DNA from: CAZMNY01 sp964567745
GTDB lineage: Bacteria > Planctomycetota > Planctomycetia > Pirellulales > Pirellulaceae
DNA length: 64,000 nucleotides
Reading direction: 5' to 3'
NCBI GenBank assembly: GCA_964567745.1
Contig: CAZMNY010000020.1
Span: forward strand, 1-64,000
The notes under the pieces were generated by a model. It did not search any database, had not been told where the DNA came from, and saw nothing but the letters and a program-made list of their open reading frames with translations. The position numbers and the translations under genes are program-made. Positions 1 through 8,685 of this stretch are shown piece after piece; within the stretch, counting starts at the first letter, position 1; every line of letters begins with the position of its first letter.

Positions 1-139
1 CTCGCTGGGATCTGCGCGGGGGGCACCGGGTAACCGGCGTTCCTACCGCGACGGCGGTTGAGAGAATCGAACACTTGAATAGATCTCCATTTTGGGCTAT
101 CAAAATCGCGTCGTGGCGCGAGAAGAACGGCGGACCGTG
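1..139. other. Window edge, no gene recognised
   Basis: The first 139 bases lie downstream of the hydrolase gene that ends at 140. I see no convincing coding frame, RNA gene or repeat here. It may be the edge of a neighbouring gene outside the window. Confidence 0.4.
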
Positions 140-976
140 TCACTTTTTCGTTTCGACCCGCGTCGCGACGAACAGCAACGCTTTCTTCGTGTCTTCGAAG
201 TTCGTGCTATGCCCACCCTTGGGTCGGTGAATGCTCAGCACGTTAGGGTTATGCTTGCGGACCTTTTCGAGCAAATCCAGGACGCTGTCGGGAGGAACGA
301 TCGTGTCCTGTCCGCCCGTCGTGGCCGCGATTGGCATTGTGAATTTCTGGGGAAAGAAGATCGCCGAGCGGCGGCGATATTGTTCTGGCTTTTCTTGTCG
401 CGAACCGCCAAACGATCTAGCGATCGCGTCGCTGAATCGCGTGTAATTCACAAGGTCGGCCGTTCCGTTGAGCGAAACGACGCCGTCAATCAACTTGGGA
501 TGGAGAGCTGCGAAGGTCAGCGCCCCTGTGCCTCCCATCGAGCCCCCGCAGATAATGACGCGGTCGATTTTCTGTCGCTTCTTCATCAAACGGATGATCT
601 GAACGACGTCGGCTTCCGCCTTCGGTCCCATCCAGGACGTCTTGGCTCGATAGTCTGGCGAAACCAAAATCATACCTCGTTCAGAGGCCGCCTCGCGCAC
701 GCCGCGACACTCGCCTCGCTGCTGCCGAACAAACTGCCATCGGTCCGATCCGTGACCGTGTAACGCGATCAATAGCGTTGTCGCAGGTCCCGCTTCGGCT
801 TTCCGTTTCGGCGTGACAATCACAAACTTCTGTGTCGCGCCATCACAATCGGCGCGGAAGGCGACATCTTCGATTTGCGAGTCGTCTGTTGAGGCAGTCC
901 CATTGGGCTGATCGTCGGCAATTGCGGCGGCTACGCAGAGCGAACCGAGGACGACGGCGGGCAGCAACTTAATCAT
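140..976 (-). CDS. Secreted alpha/beta hydrolase (esterase/dienelactone-hydrolase-like)
   Basis: A 278-residue protein that begins with a probable signal peptide (MIKLLPAVVLGSLCVAAAIA). The fold is an alpha/beta hydrolase: an oxyanion-type LLIALHGHGSD segment near residue 70, a GGSMGG nucleophile elbow near 145, an acidic residue in GGQDTIVP, and a catalytic His in GGHST near the end. The whole triad can therefore be placed. Family members hydrolyse ester or peptide bonds; the substrate cannot be told from sequence. It sits just downstream of the ceramidase-like gene on the same strand (72-bp gap), so the two may be co-transcribed. The ATG at 976 fits because the signal peptide starts there. 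Confidence 0.8.
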   Translation of the reverse strand: MIKLLPAVVLGSLCVAAAIADDQPNGTASTDDSQIEDVAFRADCDGATQKFVIVTPKRKAEAGPATTLLIALHGHGSDRWQFVRQQRGECRGVREAASERGMILVSPDYRAKTSWMGPKAEADVVQIIRLMKKRQKIDRVIICGGSMGGTGALTFAALHPKLIDGVVSLNGTADLVNYTRFSDAIARSFGGSRQEKPEQYRRRSAIFFPQKFTMPIAATTGGQDTIVPPDSVLDLLEKVRKHNPNVLSIHRPKGGHSTNFEDTKKALLFVATRVETKK

Positions 977-1048
977 TGTGTCGCTTCAAGATCTTGGATC
1001 GCGAGTGTCGAACAAGTTCGCCGCAATAATGACGGGTTGCGAGTGCGT

Positions 1049-2599
1049 TTACGGCTTTAGCTCCGCAAGAATCTTGGCGGCCTTCGCTTCAAAGATCGCC
1101 TGCCATTCGGGCGCCAAGATGCACTCGCTATCCTCCTGGGCGCCGCCCACGTTTCGCAACTGTTCGGCCGTGGGCGCGTAATAGATGTATCCGTTCGTGT
1201 ACGCGGAAACGAACGTCAAGTCGTGCGGAGACGCCTTCTTGATGTTGAGCCCGATCTGAACGGTGAGTTCGCCTGGAAAGGAGACGATGACGAAGTCGCC
1301 GATTCGAATCCCAACCAGTTCGACGTCAATCATACGCTTCTTGGCTGCGAGATTATTGCGCTGATGTTTTTCCAGCAGAGCCAAGTTGGTCTGAATTCGC
1401 GTTAGCTCTTCCATGATGTGGATATTGCGAATGTAACGTTTGATGTGCGCGCGATTGTCTGCGTCAAGCGTTTCCAAGTCGGCGATGCCGGCTGATTTTT
1501 CGTGCAGGTATTTGTACGAATAGTACGAGGGAAATTCGGCCGAGAGATTGTACTTGATCGCCAATGGCATGAACGATTTTAAGTTGAGATGCGTGCCTCG
1601 TAGCGATTGCAGCAGCCGCTGTTGTTCGCTCTTTAACGTGGCGATTCTGCGTCCAGTGTCGGAACGCGGCAACTCGATCACTTGGTTGACACGGCTCAGC
1701 CTGTCGTCTTGTTTGGGTTCAATTCGGCGAAGGGCTTTGAGCGTGCTGAGCCCGAGCAGGTTGCCCAACGGTTCGGCGTCTCTAGGATGGTCGACGTCCT
1801 TATAACGCAGTGGATTGATGTCTCCTGCGCAGCCTTGCAGGAACAACGCGATGGTCCCATCGCTCATGTTGTCCTCAATAACGGAAGATGCGAAGCCGAT
1901 CATGTCTGCCGAATTGCCTCCGCTCGGCACGCCTTGAATTGGATGACAGGCAAAGTTGTAGACGACGGCCAACGTCTCTCCGTTCAGTTTGTCGAGGCGA
2001 AGGACTCCAATCTGAGGGTCGATCGGACCTGCGCCGGCGATCTGTTCATCCGGCGGCAGCGAGTAGGCGTGGCGAACGTCAATTTCTCGTCCGCTCTTGA
2101 GTCGCAAGCGGCGATTTTCCATGATGCGATCCTCATGGCCAACTCCCGCGCCAATTCGGACCGGCGACAACTCGCGCGAGGCTAGCTTGATCGCCTCAAA
2201 GGTCCGCTGTTCGATCTCGCTGCAGACCGTTCCGTGGCAGTGGCTCGCGTTGACAACGACGCTGGCCGGATCGATGTCGAGCTCCTTCTCCACTCGAGCT
2301 CGAACGTTGGCGAGGAAATCGTTCTTGATCGAGCCGATTTCCGCAATCGCAACGGCGTCAATCGTAACAATGACCGCTGTCGTCTTGCCGCTTCGAAGCA
2401 CGAGCGCTTTGGCGTACAGGCGATCGTTGACCGGTTTGGAGTTCGGGTGAGTCACGTCGACTTTGGCGACGCCCGCCATCAGTTGCTCGGCTCGGCATGG
2501 TTGCTCCGCTCCCGCGACTGCGAATGCGGCGAGCAACAGAAGGGCCGCCGACAAACGGCGGGTAGGAAACGGGAATCGGCAAATCTCAATGATCATCAT
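1049..2599 (-). CDS. Neutral/alkaline ceramidase-like secreted protein
   Basis: A 516-residue protein with an N-terminal export signal (a hydrophobic run LSAALLLLAAFAVAGA after a basic stretch). The following domain resembles the N-terminal domain of neutral/alkaline non-lysosomal ceramidases: AGVAKVDVTHP at the start, and the two histidine-containing segments NASHCHG and YNFACHPIQ, which correspond to the zinc-binding SHTHSGP and FAVHPTS regions of characterised ceramidases. The enzyme class cleaves N-acyl bonds of sphingolipids. Planctomycetes carry many distant members whose substrates are unknown, so only the fold and metal site are claimed. Start at 2599 (ATG ATG); the second ATG would serve equally. 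Confidence 0.75.
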   Translation of the reverse strand: MMIIEICRFPFPTRRLSAALLLLAAFAVAGAEQPCRAEQLMAGVAKVDVTHPNSKPVNDRLYAKALVLRSGKTTAVIVTIDAVAIAEIGSIKNDFLANVRARVEKELDIDPASVVVNASHCHGTVCSEIEQRTFEAIKLASRELSPVRIGAGVGHEDRIMENRRLRLKSGREIDVRHAYSLPPDEQIAGAGPIDPQIGVLRLDKLNGETLAVVYNFACHPIQGVPSGGNSADMIGFASSVIEDNMSDGTIALFLQGCAGDINPLRYKDVDHPRDAEPLGNLLGLSTLKALRRIEPKQDDRLSRVNQVIELPRSDTGRRIATLKSEQQRLLQSLRGTHLNLKSFMPLAIKYNLSAEFPSYYSYKYLHEKSAGIADLETLDADNRAHIKRYIRNIHIMEELTRIQTNLALLEKHQRNNLAAKKRMIDVELVGIRIGDFVIVSFPGELTVQIGLNIKKASPHDLTFVSAYTNGYIYYAPTAEQLRNVGGAQEDSECILAPEWQAIFEAKAAKILAELKP

Positions 2600-2797
2600 G
2601 ACAATCGTCTCTATGAGCGTTAAGGTGATCGTTCGGCTGTGTGATCGTTAGGATAGGCATTGTATCATCGCTTCGGCGCCATTTCCGCATCCGCCAGCTG
2701 CCGATACGAAGGCGGGCGTCCTGTCACTTGCGAACGGTCGTCGGCTAAACACCTATGACGCCAATTCATTTCCAGGCTTTGATTCGCGAGTCGTCCC

Positions 2798-3427
2798 ATG
2801 TCTGCAGCATTCTTCGCCAGCCAGGCCGAGTTCCGAGAGTGGCTGAGCGAGAACGACGAGACGGAGAAGGAACTTGTGGTCGGCTACTACAAAGTGGCGA
2901 CCGGCAAGCCGAGCATGACTTGGTCTGAGTCGGTCGATCAAGCCTTGTGCTTCGGTTGGATCGATGGTATTCGACGCCGGATCGATGAAGAGAGCTACAG
3001 CATCCGGTTCACTCCGAGACGGCCGACGAGCAACTGGAGCGACGTCAACCTCAAGAAAATGGTCGTGCTAAAAAAGAAAGGATTGCTGCAACAAGCGGGA
3101 CTCGACATTTTCGCCAAGCGCAAGAAGAAGACCACGAAACGCGGCTCGGGTGGGAGCGCCAAGTTCTCGGCGGAATTGAAGAAGAGATTCGTCAGCGACA
3201 GCAAAGCGTGGAAGCTCTTTGAGACTCAACCGGCCTACTATAAGAAGATGATGACCGAATGGGTCATGAGCGCCAAACAAGAATCCACTCGGCTCCGTCG
3301 TCTCGAGAAGCTCTCGAAGCAAGCCAAAAAGAAACTCGTGTGCAATGACGCGAGTGTTGCCGTTGCGGACGAATCAGTACTTGATATCCAGGTCGTTTTT
3401 CCGAATCGACTCGAGCTTGTCGGCTAG
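2798..3427 (+). CDS. YdeI/OmpD-associated family protein
   Basis: A 209-residue cytosolic protein. The N-terminal three quarters match the YdeI/OmpD-associated (bacteriocin-protection-like) family: FASQAEFREWL, the WSESVDQALCFGWIDGIRR signature, then IRFTPRRPTSNWSDVN and a lysine-rich C-terminal helix with TEWVMSAKQ and RLRRLEKL. The biochemical role of the family is unclear. The last ~18 codons run over the 3-prime end of the opposing sulfatase gene (3374-3427) and look unlike the family, which usually stops shortly after the RLRRLEKL helix, so the original stop may have been lost. No signal peptide. Confidence 0.8.
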   Translation: MSAAFFASQAEFREWLSENDETEKELVVGYYKVATGKPSMTWSESVDQALCFGWIDGIRRRIDEESYSIRFTPRRPTSNWSDVNLKKMVVLKKKGLLQQAGLDIFAKRKKKTTKRGSGGSAKFSAELKKRFVSDSKAWKLFETQPAYYKKMMTEWVMSAKQESTRLRRLEKLSKQAKKKLVCNDASVAVADESVLDIQVVFPNRLELVG

Positions 3428-4834
3428 CAGCTCTTGGAATCGGGCAACGAGCTGTTTGTGTTTCGGATCATCCGCCAAATTTGTGTACTGCTCGGGGTCG
3501 TTCTTGGTGTCAAATAACTCGATGCCGGCGGAGGCGTCTTCTTTGTACTGTATGTAGGCGTACCGATCCTCGCGAAGCAAGAATCCCTTTCGCATTGGAG
3601 CGACGCTAAACGCCGCGTCACGAACTCGATGAGTCGGGTCATCCAGCATGGGCGAGATGTCTTTGCCTTGCATTCGCTTTGGAATTTCCAGGCCGCAGAG
3701 ATTGGAAAGCGTTGGATAGAGATCGAGCAGTTCGGTGAGCGAGTGGCAGACGGCCGGTTTCTTGCCAGGAACGCTGATGATCAACGGCACTCCCGCCGAT
3801 TCATCTCGCAGGCTAACCTTGGCCCAGAAATCATGTTCGCCCAGGTGATAACCGTGATCGCTGGTGAAGACAACGATCGTGTTGTCTCGCAACCCTTCCT
3901 CTTCCAACGCCTTCATTACCTTGCCGACCTGGGCGTCCATGAAGGCAACTGAAGCGTAATAGCCGCCCACCGCTTTCTTTTGACGGCGAATGTCCATCTT
4001 CATATTGGGGCTGGTCTTGTAATTGATGCCGGCCTTTGGAATGTCGTCCCAGTCGCCGTCGACTTTTTCGGGCAAGACCATCTTGCTGTAGGGCAGGAAC
4101 GGCGGGTAATACGTCTTCGGGGCGACAAAAGGAACGTGCGGCCGAACAAAACCGACGCCCAACCAGAACGGCGTGTCCTTGTGCTTGCGAATCAGCTCGA
4201 CCGCTTTGGCGGCTGTCTTGCCGTCCGAGTGAACCAGGTCGTCGCCGTCGGCTTCAACGACAACGAACGTGTTCCCGCCGACCACAGGTCGCTTGCCGTT
4301 CGGATTTCCCTCAAGCGTTTCCCCATTGCCGGGCGCTTTCCATTCGGGGCCTGGACTGTTGAATCGTTCGGTCCAGGAATCGGCGTCGTCGGCGCCGTGG
4401 CCGCCGCCCTCAATCCCACCGGGAACGCCCATGTGAAAGATCTTGCTGACCCGAGCCGCGTAGTAGCCGTTGTTCTTAAAGTGCTGTGACCAAGTCGCGC
4501 GTTTGCCGATCTGGGGCCGCGGGTTTTTGTAGCCAAGCACGCGCGTGGCGTGAGGGTAATAGCCCGACATGAAAGATGCCCGCGAGGGACCGCAATATGT
4601 CCCCTGGCAATAGGCCCGAGTAAATCGAGTCCCTTGAGCGGCAATGGCGTCGATGTTCGGCGTCTGGCAAACTTGGTTCCCGTAGCAGGACAAGGCAGTC
4701 GCGGTGAGATCATCGGAGATGATGAAAAGCACGTTTAGCGTCTTCTTCTCCTCTGCCGCTTCAACATGGCTCGAGAGACCGATCGCAGCCGCTGAGATTG
4801 ACAGACAGAGAATCCACGCGATTGGGTTCTTCAT
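3374..4834 (-). CDS. Sulfatase, iduronate-2-sulfatase-like
   Basis: A 486-residue exported sulfatase with a signal peptide (to about residue 27). It carries the sulfatase signature CGPSR (Cys81), whose cysteine is converted to formylglycine, an early metal-binding ISDDL, a TSDHGYHLGEH segment, and C-terminal metal/substrate-pocket segments. The overall order (SDDL, NIDAIAAQGTRFTRAY, CGPSRASFMSG, GFVRPHVPF, SDHGYHLGEH) resembles iduronate-2-sulfatase-like enzymes. It probably removes sulfate esters from a sulfated polysaccharide or glycosaminoglycan in the periplasm; the exact substrate is unknown. A formylglycine-generating enzyme would be needed and is not in this window. Its 3-prime end overlaps the opposing YdeI-family gene by 54 bp. 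Confidence 0.9.
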   Translation of the reverse strand: MKNPIAWILCLSISAAAIGLSSHVEAAEEKKTLNVLFIISDDLTATALSCYGNQVCQTPNIDAIAAQGTRFTRAYCQGTYCGPSRASFMSGYYPHATRVLGYKNPRPQIGKRATWSQHFKNNGYYAARVSKIFHMGVPGGIEGGGHGADDADSWTERFNSPGPEWKAPGNGETLEGNPNGKRPVVGGNTFVVVEADGDDLVHSDGKTAAKAVELIRKHKDTPFWLGVGFVRPHVPFVAPKTYYPPFLPYSKMVLPEKVDGDWDDIPKAGINYKTSPNMKMDIRRQKKAVGGYYASVAFMDAQVGKVMKALEEEGLRDNTIVVFTSDHGYHLGEHDFWAKVSLRDESAGVPLIISVPGKKPAVCHSLTELLDLYPTLSNLCGLEIPKRMQGKDISPMLDDPTHRVRDAAFSVAPMRKGFLLREDRYAYIQYKEDASAGIELFDTKNDPEQYTNLADDPKHKQLVARFQELLADKLESIRKNDLDIKY

Positions 4835-4940
4835 GGGTGCCGTTCTTTGCTAGAGCGTAAACATCTTGGTGCGCAGTCGCCTCGTCCTCGCGGCGCAACC
4901 GCGGCTTCGTTTGAAATAGGACGCGATGCGATGAGCGAGT

Positions 4941-7900
4941 CTATTTCTTGGGCGACTCGATTGGCTTCTTCTTCTCGTCGTCCTTCTTATCCGCCGGCTC
5001 TTCCTTCGCCGCTTCCTTCTTTGCTGGCTCTTTCTTCGCAGCCTCTTTCTTCGCAGCCTCTTTCTTCGCTGGCTCCTTGGCCGCTTCCTTGCCTTCCGCT
5101 TCCTTGCCTTCCGCCTTCTTAGCTGCGGCGTTTTCTTCGGGCTTCATATCGCCCTTTTTCTTGAGCTCAGGCCACGTCTTCATAACCTCGTCGCGTTCTT
5201 TATCGGTTTCGAATCCAATCGTGTGGACTGCGATCTGATTGCGGTTTTTCTGAAACCGTTTGAAGCCGTTCTTTCTGGGGTCGATCTTGTACAACTCGAG
5301 AAGGCCGACCAGTGCGGCGTCGCAGACTTTGGTGACGTAACGCTTTCCGTTAATGGAGTAGGTCGTGCACTGTTGCTTGTCGGTGAGCAGTTTTTCGAGA
5401 ATCGCGGTATCCTTCTCCTTGCTGCCATAAACGGCGACGGCAAAGATTGCATTCGCTTTCGCATAGCCGTTTTGCTGAGTGCTTTGAGTGAACCGCCTCG
5501 CCGGCTCATAACACTCTTTGATGTCGTATTGCAGGCAGAGCATGATCAGTTGGTAGTTTGCCGTGCCCGTCATGCTTCGCATCAGGCCGACGAGCAGCTT
5601 CTTCATCAAATCGCTTTGCTCGCCATTGGCGATGGCCTGTCGAAACGCATTCTGGCTACAGAAATTGGACGCCATCGAGCTGACTGTGGCGTTCTGCTTG
5701 GCGTTCTCGTGCGTCGTCAGGTAGAGGACCGTGGCGACGGTCGGCAGAGACAATTGGTAGCCAAACTGCTGTGTTGCGTTTTGCAATTCCGTGCAGCGCT
5801 GTTGTAGTTTTTCTCCCAACTTCTCAGGTTTCGCTGCGGACGATTCAAGCAGCGCGAATTCGGCTGAGTACATTTCCGCAAAAAACTCGCGGGTCTTCTT
5901 GTCGTCGCCAATAATGGTTTGGAATCCCTTCCAACCGGGCAGCTCCTTCGCGTTCGGACCGCCTTTCTTAAAGTCCGCCAAGAGTTTGAGTCGCGAGTCT
6001 TTGGAGATCTGATCGAGCAGGCGGCGGCATCGTATCCGCAGTTCAGGATCGACGTCGTCCAAACCTGCCTTGAGTGCGGCCGTGGCGGAAATGCCGAGTT
6101 CTGTCAATCGCTTCTCCGCTTCCTCACGCGCTCGGAAGCTGCGATCGCCGAGCTGGAGAACGATCTTGGCGACGTCTTGTTCGTCTTTCGCATCTGCTTT
6201 CTTTCCTTCGCCGTCGGCTGCCGCGGCCTGTTGAGCAAACGCGGCGAAGCTCGTTGGCGATTGGGAAATGATCATGTCGCCGGAGTAGGCGAGATTGCCC
6301 AGCTCAGTGTCCGTTTTTCGCGTTACCGTTTGCCCGTTGTCCATATCGACGCTGAGCAGTTCGCCTTCGCTCGTGGGCAAATAGAAATAATGCCCGACCA
6401 GGACGCCGCGTCCGCTTGGGAATCCCAGTGTCTGTTGAGCTGTCACCCACTTTGGCGTTCCCGTCGCCAAATCGACGAGAGCCAGTCGATAGCGCCCGAC
6501 GAGCAATATGTATTCTTCAAACGTACAGGCCGCGTAGAGGAAGTCTTGTCGCGGCTTGCTCCAAAGCACTTTGCCGGAATAAAGATCGACGCATTGCATC
6601 GAATTCATGGTCGTCGGCGTCGCGATGCAAAACCGACGGGAGCATAGAAGCGACGCGTTCGCCCAACGGCTTTGCGGGTTGGCTGCCTTGATAAATTTTT
6701 CCCAGTCGACGCCGCCCGGGCCTCGGTAATAGACGTTTCGCTGACCGGAGGCGTAGGTTTCGATGTCGCGCTGCTTGGCGTCGCTAGGGTCTTTTGCGAG
6801 TAGTTTTCGTTTCCAGATGAACCGCTTCTCTGTGAGGTCCATCGCGATCAAATAGTCGGCACCGGTCCAGCAGAGCAAGATCCCATTCTTCAAAGCCAAT
6901 CGGCCGCCGCGAAGTCGACGTTCGGGATTCGTCGAGACTTTGTCGTTCATCGTCAGCATCGATTGCGACCACTCCAGCGCGCCGGTCTCTTTGGAGAGCA
7001 CGATCAACTTGATGAGGTCATCCACTTCAGCCAAAACATAGACTTGCTCGCCCTTGATAAGCGGTGGTGAAAGAAAGAACGCGTCTTTCAGTTTTTCACT
7101 CGCCCCTTCGGCACCGCCAACCGTCCAAGACAAAGCGCCTTCACGTTTGAGGTCCAGGGCTACCAATCGATTCTTATCGGGGTCTTGCGCCGTCTTGCCT
7201 GGCAACGCAATAACAGCTCGGCGCCCGTATCGAGATTTCGGGATCGGGGCGCTCAACTTGTCGATCAATAACAGCGATTCTCCGTCGGTTGCGATTCCCG
7301 CATACAGTGAATCGGTCCAAGTGCGTCGAAAAACAGCTTCTCCCGATGCGGTCAGCGTCTCGCGGTTTTCGTGCATCGTCGTGGTCAACTGAGCCGTCAA
7401 GATCTCGTCGGGCCGTGGAGGAAACAGCCAGACTCGTTTGCCACCAATCGGGTCGAAACCCCACAACCTTCTCGTCGATCGGCCAACAAACCACTTGCCC
7501 GCAGTGAGAGGCGCCGAGGTTGGCATGGCAGTGACGCCGCGCCGATTGAATTGCGCTCGAAGCGTTTCGAGCAGATCAGATTCTTGCGTCGTCTCACCCG
7601 ACTGAACGACCCATGAGAGCTTGAAGTCGGGTCGAGCTGTTTTGACCACAGCTTCCACCAACGGCGCGATCGGCGCGAGGCGTTTGCTGATCCAATCGTC
7701 GACATCCGATTCGTTGTCGAACCAAGGCGTTTCGGTTCCGCCCAACATGATGGACGTCGGCTTGTTGTCTCGATGCAATTTGAGCAGCGATTGCTTTGCG
7801 CTGATTCGGTCGCCGGCCTGAAGCCAGCAAGTTGCCTGTAAGACGGACAGCTCAGGTTCGAGTTCATTGGAGACGCCGACGATTCGTCGCAAGCGCATTG

Positions 7901-8402
7901 CCGCGGCCGCCGGTTTGCCCTCTTCCATCAGCATCCGAGCTGACATGAGCGCCGCTTTGGCACCGGCCTTCGTCCCGAGATAACGCTGGTGGAAAGTACG
8001 CAACGCCTCCCAATCGCCCTCTTTCAATATCTCATCGAGCTTGGCTTCCGCTTGCGCGCCGAATCGCAATTCAAACGCCTCTCGAGCCGGACCGGTCAGC
8101 CCCAACGCCAACCTGGCAACTTCCTCCTTGATCCCGGTTGTTTCGTTGGTGTCATCGACGAAATAGTCGGCGTCGTCGGTCTTGAGCAACTCGTTGATGT
8201 GCTGGCAAAGGATTTGATAGTCCTTGTCCGCCAACGCTTTTTTGGCTCGATCCAAGTGAACTCTCAACTCACGAGGCGCTTTGATCGGCGTCGCTACGAT
8301 CTGCGGCTTGGTGGTTGTGTTACCGAATTGAGCGAACGCCGAAGAACAGGCGATCAAGACGGCGAGGTTGCCAAGAAATAGTGCTTTAGTGAACGCACTC
8401 AT
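4941..8402 (-). CDS. Secreted PQQ-propeller/HEAT-like protein with Lys/Ala/Glu tail
   Basis: A 1153-residue protein with a signal peptide (cleavage likely after AFA, residue 24). Residues ~50-250 look helical and TPR-like. A PQQ-type beta-propeller follows (~300-720; blades such as YSGKVLWSKPRQDF and LATGTPKWVTAQQ). Near 745-800 lies a helical motif of the kind LGDRSFRAREEAEKRL, common in planctomycete secreted proteins and also present in the PDZ protein at 15515-17128. The C-terminus is a low-complexity EAAKKEPAKK tail encoded by 15-bp DNA repeats. Probably a periplasmic or surface scaffold; no enzymatic residues recognised. It is the first gene of its strand block. Confidence 0.7.
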   Translation of the reverse strand: MSAFTKALFLGNLAVLIACSSAFAQFGNTTTKPQIVATPIKAPRELRVHLDRAKKALADKDYQILCQHINELLKTDDADYFVDDTNETTGIKEEVARLALGLTGPAREAFELRFGAQAEAKLDEILKEGDWEALRTFHQRYLGTKAGAKAALMSARMLMEEGKPAAAAMRLRRIVGVSNELEPELSVLQATCWLQAGDRISAKQSLLKLHRDNKPTSIMLGGTETPWFDNESDVDDWISKRLAPIAPLVEAVVKTARPDFKLSWVVQSGETTQESDLLETLRAQFNRRGVTAMPTSAPLTAGKWFVGRSTRRLWGFDPIGGKRVWLFPPRPDEILTAQLTTTMHENRETLTASGEAVFRRTWTDSLYAGIATDGESLLLIDKLSAPIPKSRYGRRAVIALPGKTAQDPDKNRLVALDLKREGALSWTVGGAEGASEKLKDAFFLSPPLIKGEQVYVLAEVDDLIKLIVLSKETGALEWSQSMLTMNDKVSTNPERRLRGGRLALKNGILLCWTGADYLIAMDLTEKRFIWKRKLLAKDPSDAKQRDIETYASGQRNVYYRGPGGVDWEKFIKAANPQSRWANASLLCSRRFCIATPTTMNSMQCVDLYSGKVLWSKPRQDFLYAACTFEEYILLVGRYRLALVDLATGTPKWVTAQQTLGFPSGRGVLVGHYFYLPTSEGELLSVDMDNGQTVTRKTDTELGNLAYSGDMIISQSPTSFAAFAQQAAAADGEGKKADAKDEQDVAKIVLQLGDRSFRAREEAEKRLTELGISATAALKAGLDDVDPELRIRCRRLLDQISKDSRLKLLADFKKGGPNAKELPGWKGFQTIIGDDKKTREFFAEMYSAEFALLESSAAKPEKLGEKLQQRCTELQNATQQFGYQLSLPTVATVLYLTTHENAKQNATVSSMASNFCSQNAFRQAIANGEQSDLMKKLLVGLMRSMTGTANYQLIMLCLQYDIKECYEPARRFTQSTQQNGYAKANAIFAVAVYGSKEKDTAILEKLLTDKQQCTTYSINGKRYVTKVCDAALVGLLELYKIDPRKNGFKRFQKNRNQIAVHTIGFETDKERDEVMKTWPELKKKGDMKPEENAAAKKAEGKEAEGKEAAKEPAKKEAAKKEAAKKEPAKKEAAKEEPADKKDDEKKKPIESPKK
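4980..5125. repeat. Short tandem repeats encoding an EAAKK-type tail
   Basis: Degenerate 15-bp units (of the type TTCTTCGCAGCCTCT) repeat several times in the 3-prime end of the PQQ/HEAT gene and encode its lysine/alanine/glutamate tail. Slippage could change tail length. Confidence 0.6.
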
Positions 8403-8685
8403 GGGGTAGATCTCTCAAGGAGTTGAGCCAATTAATCCAGCATATCGACGGATCGATTTGCTCGCAAATCATCCGGCAACCGCTTTCCTCGGGTCGCGCG
8501 ACAAAAAACCGCGAAAACGTGCCAACTGGCCCCGGAAGCAGGCGACGAAGGGCCTGAGATGACGGGTTCGACACCGCGAATGCCCGGATTTTCCACTCAA
8601 TCGGCAAAGTCGTACTTAAGCGGCGACGTACCTTTGCAGTGCGGCGTTATTTGGAAACGGGACAATTTTATTGGGGCGGCGTCAA
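8403..8685. other. Divergent intergenic region
   Basis: This gap separates the leftward PQQ/HEAT gene from the rightward transhydrogenase gene, so it should hold promoters for both. I found no clear -35/-10 pair, operator or RNA element that I would defend. Confidence 0.4.
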
